DNA of 64,000 nt from Lepas anatifera (lineage: Eukaryota; Arthropoda; Thecostraca; Lepadidae), in assembly GCA_034440635.1 (NCBI GenBank), contig JAOTON010002229.1, positions 372,001-436,000 of the forward strand. The letters run 5' to 3'. The notes below the pieces were generated by a model. The model was not told the DNA's origin, did not search any database, and was given only the letters and a program-made list of their open reading frames with translations. Every line of letters starts with the position of its first letter. The first letter of the stretch is position 1. Positions 34,878 through 46,773 of the stretch are shown piece by piece. The translations under genes were made by a program, and so were the position numbers.

Positions 34878-35719
34878 TTAACACGCGCATTGACGGGGGT
34901 CTGAGCCACCTTCGCATTGACGGGGGCGGGTTCCCGCCCCTAAGATCTCGAGAACCACGGTAGGTAGCGAAAAACGGTAAACGGTGTTGGGCTGCCCATC
35001 CACTTCTCCATCGAAAACATTTGAACCATTTTTTTGTCAGGTCACATTTAAGGTCACGAGAGGTCAAAACATGCCCGTCATAGGGATAACATGTAAAATT
35101 AAGTTTTTCGGGCATTACATCTGAACAAGTAAAGATAGAGCAAAACGACTTGAACTATATGAATCCTCTTAGCAAGCCGAATCGAATGATATATAATTTG
35201 ACCTTTCTAGGTCAAATCAAGGATTTGACCTGACCTAAGGTCAGGTCAGGGTCAAATTAAATAAAATGCATATCATTAGAACTGGAAAGCCCAGGCGAGT
35301 TTAATGCAGCTAAATTAAATGCTCTATCACCATCGGTTACTGAGTTATTCCTTAAAAACCATTTTTCCCATGTATTTCCAATGTAGAGGTCATGCCTCGT
35401 ACCTGAACTTAGGTCATCGATATCACAAATACCGGAACATATTTTAGAGAACTCGGTGCGGCCATTATGTGATATGAGTTTCAATCGGATAAATTCACCC
35501 TGCTCTGACTTATGCTATCTTAAACTTTTTTTGAGGTCGGGTCACTTGACCTGTACTGGTGACCTGACCTGAGATGACCTAACCTTAAAATTTTCACAGA
35601 AGTTGTAAAAATGATGAGGGAAAAGGTATACCAAGTACTGTGGCGCTACGCGCCGCCGTTTTTCTATTATCTCCGAAAACCCGAGGGGGCGGGTCCGCCC
35701 CCGTCAATGCGCGTGTTAA
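34878..35719 (+). mobile_element. TTAA element type A, copy 4
   Basis: It is bounded by TTAA at 34878-34881 and 35716-35719, 842 bp long. The double-motif end (TTAACACGCGCATTGACGGG, spacer with CTGAGCCACCTTCGC, second motif) is on the left. The right palindrome has lost part of its centre (GGGTCCGCCC). Confidence 0.88.
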
Positions 35720-36546
35720 TATAGTAAATAGTCTTATGTTTTGACTTCAATATGTGCACAGACAAGCAGGATGCACTTCAAGCTCTGCTTCTTGCCCCTC
35801 CTTGTCTTAATTGTTATCAGCTATATCAAGGACTAATTCCTAATATGAAGACGGTGCCAACAGAAATATCAATGCACTCCAACCTCAACTAGCCTAGGAT
35901 TGTACTCGCTGTCCATCGAATCTACTGGCCCTGGTGGCGCTGACTCGCTGTCGACATGCCTACCACTCCATCATAGCGCTGATAGGTGGCGCCACGTCTG
36001 TGGTAGGCCACCCAAGCAGTGGCATGAGTTGCCCTTGAGGTCAACCGGTAGGGAAATCTGGGAGAACATGGAGCAAGTGTTTCAACCAAGAGTAGTGCTT
36101 CTAGGAAGAGAAGGAACAGAAGATCCTCTGCCTCTTTATCAACTCACTCCACAACACAGAGAAGCAAAACGAGTATTCTCTCATAGACTTTCTCTCCATC
36201 ACTGGGCGCAGGTCTCGAAAGCTCGACATGTTGTCTCGATCCAGCATCAAAGGCAGGCTCTCCAGCCCAGACTTCTTGTCCTCCAGAGCTCAGCTACCAG
36301 ATGCTACAGGTTTACAGCTGGTTATACCAGTAGTGGAAGCACTGAGGCAGTGGGATGCACAAACTGGCTCTTTTTTCGGATAATTGCATTGTCAAAAAGT
36401 GTTTGCATGGATACAATATAGGTCAGGGTTACTATACTAAGGCAAACATCTGCGGCTAAAATCGTGTGAGAACTGTCTTATTAATTTCCTGTCTTGCCTT
36501 GTAGCGAGCTCCGTCCTCAAATGTTTCAAGCTCTTTAACGGAACTG
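35720..36546. other. Unassigned interval with an uncharacterised 173-codon frame
   Basis: A frame at 35900-36421 (+) is open for 173 codons and resembles no family I know. The composition is mixed and there is no clear start context or splice sites, so it is probably fortuitous. No other feature was seen. Confidence 0.35.
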
Positions 36547-37617
<1,071 letters not shown>

Positions 37618-37699
37618 ATAAGCGTGTATGGCTTCAAAATAAAAGCTGTATTGTAAATTCCTGCAAAGATGATGACCCAATTCGGAAAATCTGTTTAAG

Positions 37700-38192
37700 T
37701 AGCCTAGATGACCTCTCATAGGTCATGGGTCAAATATTGCAATATGAACCTGGAAAGGTGGCTAGGATACTACGATTTGGAGAATATGAAGGTATTTTCA
37801 GCTTCATCTACACAAATACAGCCCAATTCCTGTTTCCCTAATGCTTTTCCGATGGAGAGGTCATGATACGCACCTGACGTTAGGCCGTCGATATGAAAAT
37901 CCCCGGAATTTGTTTTAGTATTCATTGAGACCACTTTTGCGGTCTAAGTTTCAATTTGATAGATTCACCCTTTCCTTACTTATGACACCTCACAAATTTT
38001 CGGAGGTGAGGTCACATGACCTGCACCTTTGACCGGCCCTGAGATGACTTAACCTTAAGATTTTGTAGAAAGTTATGGAATTGATCAAGCATAAGGTGTA
38101 CCAAGTACGGTATTGCAACACGCCGCCATTTTTTCGTGCCGCCGGAAACCCCGAGGGGGATGTTCGAACACCCCCGCCGGGGCCAGGGTTAA
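37700..38192 (+). mobile_element. TTAA element type E, right part
   Basis: It ends at TTAA 38189-38192 with a single terminal motif (read inward: TTAACCCTGGCCCCGGCGGG) and a palindrome around GTTCGAAC. The interior from about 37850 to 38150 aligns with the right half of type A (GAGATGACTTAACCTTAA, TACCAAGTACGG, GCCGCCATTTTTTC, CCCGAGGGGG), although the terminal motif and palindrome differ. The left part is missing. Confidence 0.7.
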
Positions 38193-39241
38193 GGATGTCC
38201 ACCACAGCAGATGTGCCGGACGTCTGGTGGTAGCGGCGCATACCAAACATGCTCCTCTCCGCTGGACCATCTCTGCCTGGTCAATGTGATGTTGGGTATA
38301 AGGGTCCGACACCGTGCATCTTTCTCTAGAATGGGACGAACGTCCGATTTGTAGGCCAGCTCCTTGATAGTCTTGGAGCTTATCTTTAAGTTTCTTCTGA
38401 TGTTTGTGCGTGCGTCAGCTATCTGTCAACCTGAATATCCCGCTGAATACGTCTATGAACCTACTTTGTGGTGGGGCCATGGGGACGGGACTAAGTTTCA
38501 ATAGGTAGATTAGGTAATGCATTACTAAAACTGCATGAAGATAGCCAGTGGGGGTGGGTACAGACAACTAACATAACTTGTACTAATTGACTTTGGAATC
38601 ATACTAGGAAAATCTCTTGGAATGGCTGTGCGGGAAAGGATGGGCCCTCCTTCCTGCTTATATAAATGGGCGGTGGGTAAAAAAATATCCGCGTGTGCCC
38701 TTGGGAAGCCAGAAAGCCCGCAAATGACATTTTCCATCTCTGCTCAGAGTGGACATGTTCCACCAGCCATTTTCAGGTGCCGGCCGGCGCTGGTGCTGTG
38801 TGGCTGCTTACCCGAGAGATTTTGAAAACCGGCTGCTACCATTAGACTCACATTACCAAACGTCCGCGACTGAGTGTCTCGCATCTGGGGTCCCAGTCTT
38901 CGCGGTACCTCCGAGATAACGCCTTTCTCCAGGCTTATAACTGAATTCCTGTGGAGAAAAGTAGCTACCATCAAGCATTAGCGCAACTGATTCTGAAGGC
39001 GTCACTGAGTTTAGTAAAAGTGAGTGTATGAAGGTAAGTGTTATTCTTTATTTTCTCTTGAGATCCAGCAATGGACTCTTGACCGTGGGGGGATGGGGAT
39101 TAGGAAGCAGCTCCTAATATTTTTGGCTACTTATGAAATATTAACGAAGATGCACTTCATTAATGCATTTATGTAGGTAGATTAACGCAGAGAAGTGAGA
39201 AAATGAAAAATAAAAATTAAATCTAGGTTCAAAATCTTCAA
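38193..39241. other. Unassigned interval
   Basis: No gene or repeat terminus was recognised. Confidence 0.45.
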
Positions 39242-40132
39242 CCATATATGCCGGTTGGGTCATAAATGACCCAAAAATATTCAGCAACTGTTCCTTCTTA
39301 CAGAAGTACCATAAAGTGGTTCAGCACGTGAAAATGTACTTTACGGCAACAATTGGACACTTTGCCGTCAAAATAGACCGTAAACACGATCACTGAACTT
39401 GCCAGCTTCGCTCAGAGCGTCTTTACAGGAGCGGGTGTTGTCGGCTCGGATTTCTGTCATAGCGCGGAGAGATAAGAGGCAAGCTAACTTATGTTTAACA
39501 TTCATTTATAGTTACTGTTTCTTATTATTTATCCTTCTGAATTATTGTTCTTGCCGTTGATGCTTTCATAATAAGGTCAATAGAGGTGCAATGCGCTTAT
39601 TTTTTGAAGTTTAATCTGTCTGGGTCATAAATGACCCACTCGGCAAATGTGTGCACGCTGTGATGAAGAATTGTGATTTTGTTCCAACGTTGCCGTTCGT
39701 TTGTAATGACTTAAGTATTGCAACCACTATGTATCACACGTAGTTACATACACATATGATCATTGGTAGATATAGGAGCACCTTTTGGAGGGGCCAGGCC
39801 AACGTTTTAGGGGCTAAATCGAAAAAAATCGCAAAAACATGGTATTTGAAAGAAAAACGGTCAAAATTGGGGGTTTTAGGGCCCCAACACATACCATTTC
39901 AGGCTTTGGTTGGCCCCCCCCCTGAATCCGCCTTTTGAGTTTAATTTTGTTTTCTCTGCTTCAGAGTGACTGCTAATGACACTGGACATCCTTGAAGCGG
40001 AGGGTCGGGATGAAACCGAGGACGGAATAACTATGTATCTTTCAACCATCCGAAAATCCATGTGCAAAGTCAGGCGCTGATTCAGATGAAAGTGACGCAC
40101 CAAAGGGTATGTCACATCACTTACCTAGACAT

Positions 40133-40331
40133 AGGCGGATCCAGAAGGGGGCAAAGGGGGTAGGTGCTCCATCGACCCTCGGCGCCCCCTGAAAGGTCAA
40201 TGGCGCCCATGATGCGAAAATCGGCGCCTACCGATAGGACTTGACTGATAGGCGCCCACCTGATAGGTTTTGCCGGCCAAAGGTGGCACCCCCCGGAAAG
40301 GTGCCCCCATTGGTATCCTGAATCTGCCTAT
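40133..40331. mobile_element. Short element with GGCGGAT ends, about 200 bp
   Basis: It starts TAGGCGGATCCAGAAGGG and ends CTGAATCTGCCTA. The inverted match continues outward over CCTAGACA / TGTTTCTAGG. It is non-coding, with GGCGCC words inside, and lies in the 5' part of the piggyBac relic. A further GAATCCGCC terminus occurs at about 39925-39936. Confidence 0.55.
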
Positions 40332-40367
40332 GTTTCTAGGCTTATCCTGGCGCCTGAAGTTGAGCTG

Positions 40368-41911
40368 ATGAGATCAAATGACGACATTTTTGAGGATGAC
40401 GATGGGGACGGGGATAGAGGGTCCCTAACGTCACTAGATGAACCTCCGGAAACAAAACAAAAGGAAAGTAAGATGCGGCGACGTCTCTGGACTGATAGAC
40501 CTGTGAAGAACCTCAAATACCTCCCACCGTTCCCGCCAATGTCTCTTCCCAACAGTGAGACCAACATGAAGGAGCATAACCATTCTGCGTACAATTTATT
40601 CAGGCTCTTCGTCAATGACGAGTTCCTTGACCTCGTCGTTCAGCAAACCGAGCTGTACGCGGTGCAGTGCAACGTTTGTGGGTGGAATAATTTGTGTGAT
40701 TTAACACGCGCATTGACGGGGGTCTGAGCCACCTTCGCATTGACGGGGGCGGGTACCCGCCCCTAAGATCTCGAGAACCACGGTAGGTAGCGAAAAACGG
40801 TAAACGGCGTTGGGCTGCCCATCCACTTCTCCATCGAAAACATTTGAACCATTTTTTTGTCAGGTCACATTTAAGGTCACGAGAGGTCAAAACATGCCCG
40901 CCATAGGGATAACATGTAAAATTCAGTTTTTCGGGTATTACATCTGAACAAGTAAAGATAGAGCAAAACGACTTAAACTATATGAATCCTCTTAGCAAGC
41001 CGAATCGAATGATATATAATTTGACCTTGCTAGGTCAAATCAAGGATTTGACCTGACCTGAGGTCAGGTCAGGATCAAATTATATAAAATGCATATCATT
41101 AGAACCGCAAAGCCCAGGCGAGTCTAATGCAGCTAAGATAAAGGCTCCATCACCACCCGTTACCGAGTTATTCCGTAAAAACCATTTTTCCCATGTATTT
41201 CCAATGGAGAGGTCATGCCTCGTACCTGACCTTAGGTCATCGATATCAAAAATACCGGAACATATGTTAGAGAACTCGGTGGGGCCATTATGTGATATCA
41301 GTTTCAATCGGATAAGTTCACCCTGCTCCGACTTATGCTATCTTAAACTTTTTTGAGGTCGGGTCACTTGACCTGTACTGGTGACCTGACCTGAGATGAC
41401 CTAACCTTAAAATTTTCACAGAAGCTGTAAAAATGATGAGGAAAAAGGTATACCAAGTACGGCGGCGCTACGCGCCGCCGTTTTTCTACTGTCTCTGAAA
41501 AACCCGAGGGGGGCGGGTACCCGCCCCGTCAATGCGCGTGTTAACAACGCATCAATTGCTGAAGTAATATGGCATCAGAAGGGGGAAGGGAATTAGCTAG
41601 GCTTGAGCTATGGCAGGGCGCCAAATTTTGCCTCTTGGTGGGCTCGAACCCACAAGACCCTGCACATACAGATGCGACCCCAGGCCCCTCGCGAGTGGAG
41701 CACGATAGCTGATGAGCTGCTGTCATTCTTTGGAATTATGTTCCTATCCGGATGTGTAGACATGCCTTGTCGCAGGCTATACTGGAAGACTGATCCTAAT
41801 CTCCGCAATAAGCTGGTTAGTCGTTCGATGAGACGAGACGCGCTCGACAAGCTCTCGGAATACCCCCTCCTGGCCGACAACTCCAGGCTGGATCGGTCTG
41901 ATCCGTTCTGA
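40368..41911 (+). pseudogene. piggyBac transposase remnant, interrupted by an A element
   Basis: The first part (40368-40700) encodes an acidic N-terminus (DDDGDGD) and then AYNLFRLFVNDEFLDLVV...TELYAVQ, the start of the piggyBac transposase domain, which usually reads like FELFFDDELLELIV..TN.YA.Q. After the A insertion (40701-41544) and about 120 bases of unrelated or scrambled sequence, a second part (about 41665-41911) encodes FFGIMFLSGCVDMPCRRLYW, then MRRDALDKLSEYPLLADNSR and a D-rich end. This matches the next conserved block (GI...G....P....YW ... SRDRF..I...LHF.DN). The catalytic aspartate region that should follow is absent; only about 450 bp remain to the right end. The element could not move itself. 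Confidence 0.78.
40701..41544 (+). mobile_element. TTAA element type A, copy 5
   Basis: It is bounded by TTAA at 40701-40704 and 41541-41544, 844 bp long, with the double-motif end on the left. By hand count it holds about 16 AGGTCA/TGACCT hexamers. Among them is an inverted cluster near 41048-41070, where two TGACCT face two AGGTCA around a single base. It is one of the best-preserved A copies. Confidence 0.9.
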
Positions 41912-42363
41912 AATGTTAGATCAACTCAACAGGTCACCAAAATTCATCAACCACAAAGCATAAGGAAAGCAGCAAAACAGCGAGAGGTTTGCGGTGTGAC
42001 GCTCGTTTCCGTGCGCAACAGTGAATGGTGGAAGTGCTGGTGTCAGTGGGTGTTTTTTTGTAAAGAAATCCTACATTGCTGATCGTTACAGATTTAAAAC
42101 ATACGGCATGTTTCACAGTGCCGATTAGTATCAACTAGAGGCAGAGAATCAGCAGAGAAATTGTGCCGCCGTCGTAATCCGTTCCTTGACTTTTTGACTA
42201 CCTTTCTGCCAGTTGGGTCATTTATGACCCGGATGCACAATGGGCTTCCTTTGGGCAGAATGTCTTATATTTTTGGTTTTCTCATTATTTTTGCCCATCT
42301 AAACTTCCCCTAGACGGAGAAGACATAGCTCGAAAAGGAAAAAGTCCGGTGTATATGGGTTAA

Positions 42364-42903
42364 GGGGACGTCCCCTCTTCACGAGCGAACGGGGCACGTG
42401 TCCCTGCACGATCAAACGGGGCACGTCTCCCCCTTCCCCCTGCTGTTGACGGCCTACTTTTCTAACTCCGAGCATCGTATAAACGGGTATTCCGCATGGC
42501 CTATATTTCTGACACCGCAAACACAGGCGCGTCGCTTCGCTTCCTTCGCCGCTTTCCCGCACGTCTAGGAGATTGTCTCGCTGATGCCGGCAGAAATAGC
42601 TGGGTCATTCCACAACAAAATGGCAAAAAATATCAAAATAGCACCCTACATCTCATTTTTTGATAAAACTTTGTCAAGGGGTTTCTCTGGGTCGCTGATT
42701 CATGCTGTGATATTCTTAGCCTCACTCTTCCAGCGGCTTCTGAGTTATTGCCTCCGGAATTTTTTCGATATGGTGCAAAACTTCATTTTACCAATAGCTA
42801 TATCTTCAAAACCAATCATTATATTTGCACTGAATTTGTCTCCGGAATCCTTAAGACCTAAAGAATGCTTTGGAGTCAAAATTCAAAATTTAAGAGTAAA
42901 GAC
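42364..42903. other. Unassigned interval
   Basis: It starts with GGGGACGTCCCC right after the piggyBac-flanking TTAA and has three GGGGCACGTC/T words at 42368-42435. No gene was recognised. Confidence 0.4.
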
Positions 42904-42954
42904 TTAACCCGCGCCCCAACGGGGGTCCGGTGCCACCTTCGCCCCACCGGGGCC

Positions 42955-44959
42955 CAGAGGTGCAGAAAGTATGCTGGCTGTCACAAACTCAATGCGACGT
43001 ATGCCTCCTCTGTCACACAGAGTTGGAAATAATAATTGTATACTTGAATACTATTTCCAATATGCTGAATGTCCTCTACCTGTCCCTTACTTTTTGCAGC
43101 AGACAAGGTTCTGGCACCAAACCATTACAGCCTGAAAGTAGTAAACTGAGTTTTCATTTATAGATCATGTTTTTGTTTTTTGGAAGGAAAATTTCCAATT
43201 ATGGGTCATTTTTCCAGTATTGGGGTCATAACTATTATTGGCAACTCTGACTGCAGCTTCCCCTAATGACATGCATTTCCTTTTTTGAAGAAGTATCCAT
43301 TTTTGGAAGGAGTGTTTCCAATTATGGTACTTTTCCACATGATTACATGTAGCAATTATCATGAAAATAGTCATTATTGGGAACATACCTATTAATGGGA
43401 GCGTACATGTACACACAATTGGGAACCCTAGCCACAGCTTCCCCCCCACTAAACTTCTATCTCACATATCAACAAAAGGGAAAAAATGTCAATGTCAACA
43501 TAGTATTTGAATCTACCTAAAATGTGTTGGTAAAGTGGACCTTAGGTAGCATTTTTATAAACACATCAAATGCTTAAAATTTGCATCCCACTCACGATCA
43601 TCACCTGCCTGGTCATTCCTTTTTGCAGTAAAAACTCTGAGGCAGCTAGACTGCATAGATGTAAAATTATGTCTATTGCCCTAATAGGTACAGAGGTATT
43701 GAAATTCACATACCAAAGAAAAATCCAGTGTAGTGAAAATCCTGCTTTAACTCCATGCAGGTCCTGTGCGTTGCTTACCACCACTGGTAGTAAGCAACAC
43801 ACCCCCAACCAGCGTTTTTCGAAGTATATTTCTTTCTGAGATTTGCTGTGATTTTCTGAGATAAGAAGGGGTCTACTCGGCCCCCTCCAGTGCACGTTAG
43901 TTCCAGGCCCCTCTCCAGTATGGGTGTTAACACTTTGTGGAGGACTGCATTAGCACATATTTGCTATCTGTACAATATTGATATGATAATTTGATCATGA
44001 AAACTCACCTGAATCACTGTTGTTGCCAGCCTGTTGCTGGCGCCAACTCTTCCAACTTCCTCCAAATCCAAATCTATCTAACCAATCTAGGGCACAAATA
44101 AACTAAGGCACAAGCAGGCTAAGGAATGAAAAACCAAGCTTGAAATGGGAAAGTGCATCAGTCTTACAATAGCCTACATTCATCTTAGATTAGCCATGGG
44201 CAGCAATATTTATTCTAGCTAGTTTTAGCCTGCACTTATCTTAAATATACCTAATGAATATGCCCTCAAAATAAGTGGCTTCCCGCCTGTTTAAATTTTT
44301 GGCAGGCTCTACATCACATAAACATTTCTAACTTGTCTTGTCCCTGTTGCGCAGTTTAAGTAGAATTGCTGCCCAGCTATGTTTATTTTCTCACTCACTT
44401 AGTACTTTTATTAGTAGCTTTTAGGCGTACTTAATACTAAATTCGAAGAAATAGGGGCAAATAAATCGAAGACACTCAAACTGTAAATATGATTTAACCT
44501 GAAAAAATGGACAGATAAGTACGTGATAAAGTATCTGTGTTATCGTTAATGCCTTAAATATGCCCACAATCGTGTATTTCTCGAAAAAATTGACTGTCAC
44601 ATTTCCGGTATCTAGGCGGCAACTTTCTGCAAACTACTAACAATCAGCCCCATTGGGCTGCATGTTAAAATCTGGCAACTGTGACAGCGGTTTGCGGGTT
44701 TTCTGCAGCGGGGGTCCCTCGTTTTAGTAGAAACTGAACACAGTACCAATATTGTATTACTATTGGTACGCTGTGCAATTGAAGAACAGAGCTGCTAAGT
44801 TAAAATATTCCCTACGCGCTTAATTCTCTATTTCGAAAATATGGGGTTTGATCTTGAGCCATACAGTCAGGATCGCTATTTTGTCACAATTATGCACCTC
44901 AATTTTCGTAAATGTGTCACAAACTCCGGTAGCCGAGTTGGCAAGTTTCTGCACCTCTG
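42955..44959. mobile_element. hAT-superfamily element, 2.0 kb, no transposase
   Basis: The inverted ends are CAGAGGTGCAGAAAGTATGC (left) and, read inward from the right, CAGAGGTGCAGAAACTTGCC; the next bases also match (GTCACAAACTC / GAGTTTGTGAC). The 8-bp flanks are CCGGGGCC (42947-42954) and CCGGGGGC (44960-44967), one mismatch. The interior shares TTCCAATTATGGGTCA-like words and a CCCCCACTAAAC segment with the hAT at 5272-9384. A decayed B end sits inside. No transposase frame was seen. Confidence 0.83.
43850..43929 (-). mobile_element. Terminal fragment of a type B element
   Basis: The double-motif B end is present: CGGCCCCCTCCAGTGCACG, then CCCCTCTCCAGTATGGGTG and TTAA at 43926-43929. 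Only the end and a short decayed stretch remain; it is inside the hAT. Confidence 0.65.
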
Positions 44960-45121
44960 CCGGGGGCCATCGGTGGCCCCCTCTAACTCTGGTAAAGATC
45001 TGGTAAAATACATTTGATAGTAAAATTTTAGACATTTTCCCGCTATGTTGAACATAATGACCTCCCGCCAGTGGTTTGACCTCCAGAGGTCACCTCTTGA
45101 CCTAATATTACCTGAGGTCAC

Positions 45122-46152
45122 TTAACCCTCGCCCCACCGGGGGGCCATCGATGGCCCCCTAAGGTTTTTCCGGGATAGCAGAAAAACGACGAGGCGCAGC
45201 ACCGCGGTTGAGGACTCTACCTCTCACTGCATCATTTTTCCATCATCCCTGAAATTTTTACCCCGGGTCACCCAAGGTCAGGTCACCAGACGAGGTCAAC
45301 CAAGGTCACCTCACTTCACCTTTAGAGCTCTGTAAGAGCTACATTTCAAAGTCAATCGATTTGAAACTTCCTACACTTCATGACCCCTCCAGGGTCTACA
45401 AGGTGTATATCCGGGATTTTTCGATTTCGTGCCCTGAGGTCAGGTCACGAGGCGACCTTTCCCATTGGAAAAGCATGGGGAAAAGCTATTTCATGATATA
45501 AAAGCCACAAAAATGAATGCAAATACTCAGACTGCTCAGAACAACGTTTTTGGACACCCTTTCACGGATCACAGGGGTCATATTTGCCCTTTGACTTTTC
45601 CAAGGTCATCCAAGGTCACCAGAGGTCAAAAACAGTATTTTGACAATAACTTTTGACCTAATTGAGCTAGAGCGGTGAAACAAACACCATCGTGTTTGTC
45701 TTGTCACTGGCTTTCATTTGATATACAGCAAGGTCACTTTTTGACCTTTCGTGACCTCAGGTCATATTAGGTCACGAGGTGACCTCTGGCGGTCAAACCA
45801 CTGGCGGGAGGTCTTTACGTTCCACATAACAGAAAAAGTACTGGCAATTTTCTATCAAATGTACTTTACCAGGCCTCAATAGCTCTAATGACATAAGAGT
45901 TATGCCCAGTTTTCTTAATCATTGCATATTTGAGTGAAAATAGCCGATCTTGACCTAATTTGACCTCTGGAGGTCAAACCATTGACCTGAGCACTAAAAC
46001 ATGCAAAGTAATTTCTTACTGAATTCACGCGAGCTTTCTATTGCACTTTGCAGATTTGCGCTAACGCCCATATTTTCGGAGTTAGAGGGGGGCCATCGAT
46101 GGCCCCCGGTGGGGCGAAGGTGGCGTCGGACCCCCGGTGGGGCGCGGGTTAA
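45122..46152 (-). mobile_element. TTAA element type C, copy 5, nested in C copy 4
   Basis: It is bounded by TTAA at 45122-45125 and 46149-46152, 1031 bp long, in the opposite orientation to the C copy it sits in. Host C sequence (GAGGTCAC before, GGTCAGAAAGTGACC after) is continuous across it. It is less diverged than its host. Confidence 0.89.
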
Positions 46153-46773
46153 GGTCAGAAAGTGACCTTGCGGTATATCAAATGAAAGCCAGTGACAAGA
46201 CATACACGATGGTATTTGATTCAGCGCTCTACCGCAATGAGGTCAAAAGCTATTGTCAAAATACTTTTTGGATCCCTGCTGACCTTGGGTGACCTTGGAG
46301 AGGTGAAAAGGAAATATGGCGCCTGGGATCCGTGAAAGGGTGTCCAAGAACGCTTTTCTGAGCAAGCCGAGCATTTTCAATAGTTTTTATGACTTAGATC
46401 ATAAGACAGCTTTTCCCCATGCTTTTTCAATGGGAGAGGTCACCTCATGACCTGACTTCAGGTCACGAAATCGAAAAATCCCAGATATACACCTTGTAGA
46501 CCCTGAAAGGGTCATGAAGTGTAGGAGTTTTAAAATCGATCAACTTCGAAATGTAGCTCTTATAGAGCTCAAAAATTGAAGTGATGTGACCGTAGTTGAC
46601 CTCGCCTGGTGACCTGACCTTGGGTGACCCGGGGTAAAAAATTTCAGGGATGATGGGAAAATAATAAGGCGATAGGTAGAGCTCTCAAACACGGTGCTGC
46701 GCTTCGTCGTTTTCTGCTATTCCGGAAAAAAACTTATGGGGGCAATCGATGGCCCCGGTGGGGCGAAGATTAA

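Larger units (their letters stand above)
39242..42359. mobile_element. Decayed piggyBac element
   Basis: The candidate inverted ends are CCATATATGCCGG (left) and, read inward from the right, CCCATATACACCGG. They are flanked by TCAA (39238-39241, one base from TTAA) and TTAA (42360-42363). Three subterminal palindromes, GGGTCATAAATGACCC (39257-39272 and 39623-39638) and GGGTCATTTATGACCC (42215-42230), lie near the two ends. The interior has two parts of a piggyBac transposase N-terminal region. Nested in it are an A element and a short GGCGGAT-ended element. Catalytic sequence is deleted. The end call is less certain than the transposase call. Confidence 0.68.
42904..46773 (+). mobile_element. 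TTAA element type C, copy 4 (carries a hAT and another C)
   Basis: It is bounded by TTAA at 42904-42907 and 46770-46773. The left double-motif end is split by the hAT just before the palindrome. The body is split by C copy 5 at 45122. About 190 bp of body are deleted between CTCTAACTC and TGGTAAAG near 44990. Removing the inserts leaves about 830 bp, which with the deletion accounts for a full-length C. Confidence 0.83.

Noticed and set aside
35900..36421. 173-codon plus-strand frame as a gene
   Set aside because: No recognisable motif, low-complexity-free but family-less, no splice or start context; flanked by mobile DNA. Kept only as a note.
41595..41690. tRNA-like B box (GGGTTCGAGCCC on the minus strand) inside the piggyBac relic
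   Set aside because: No A box or acceptor pairing was found; it may be a small SINE scrap or chance.
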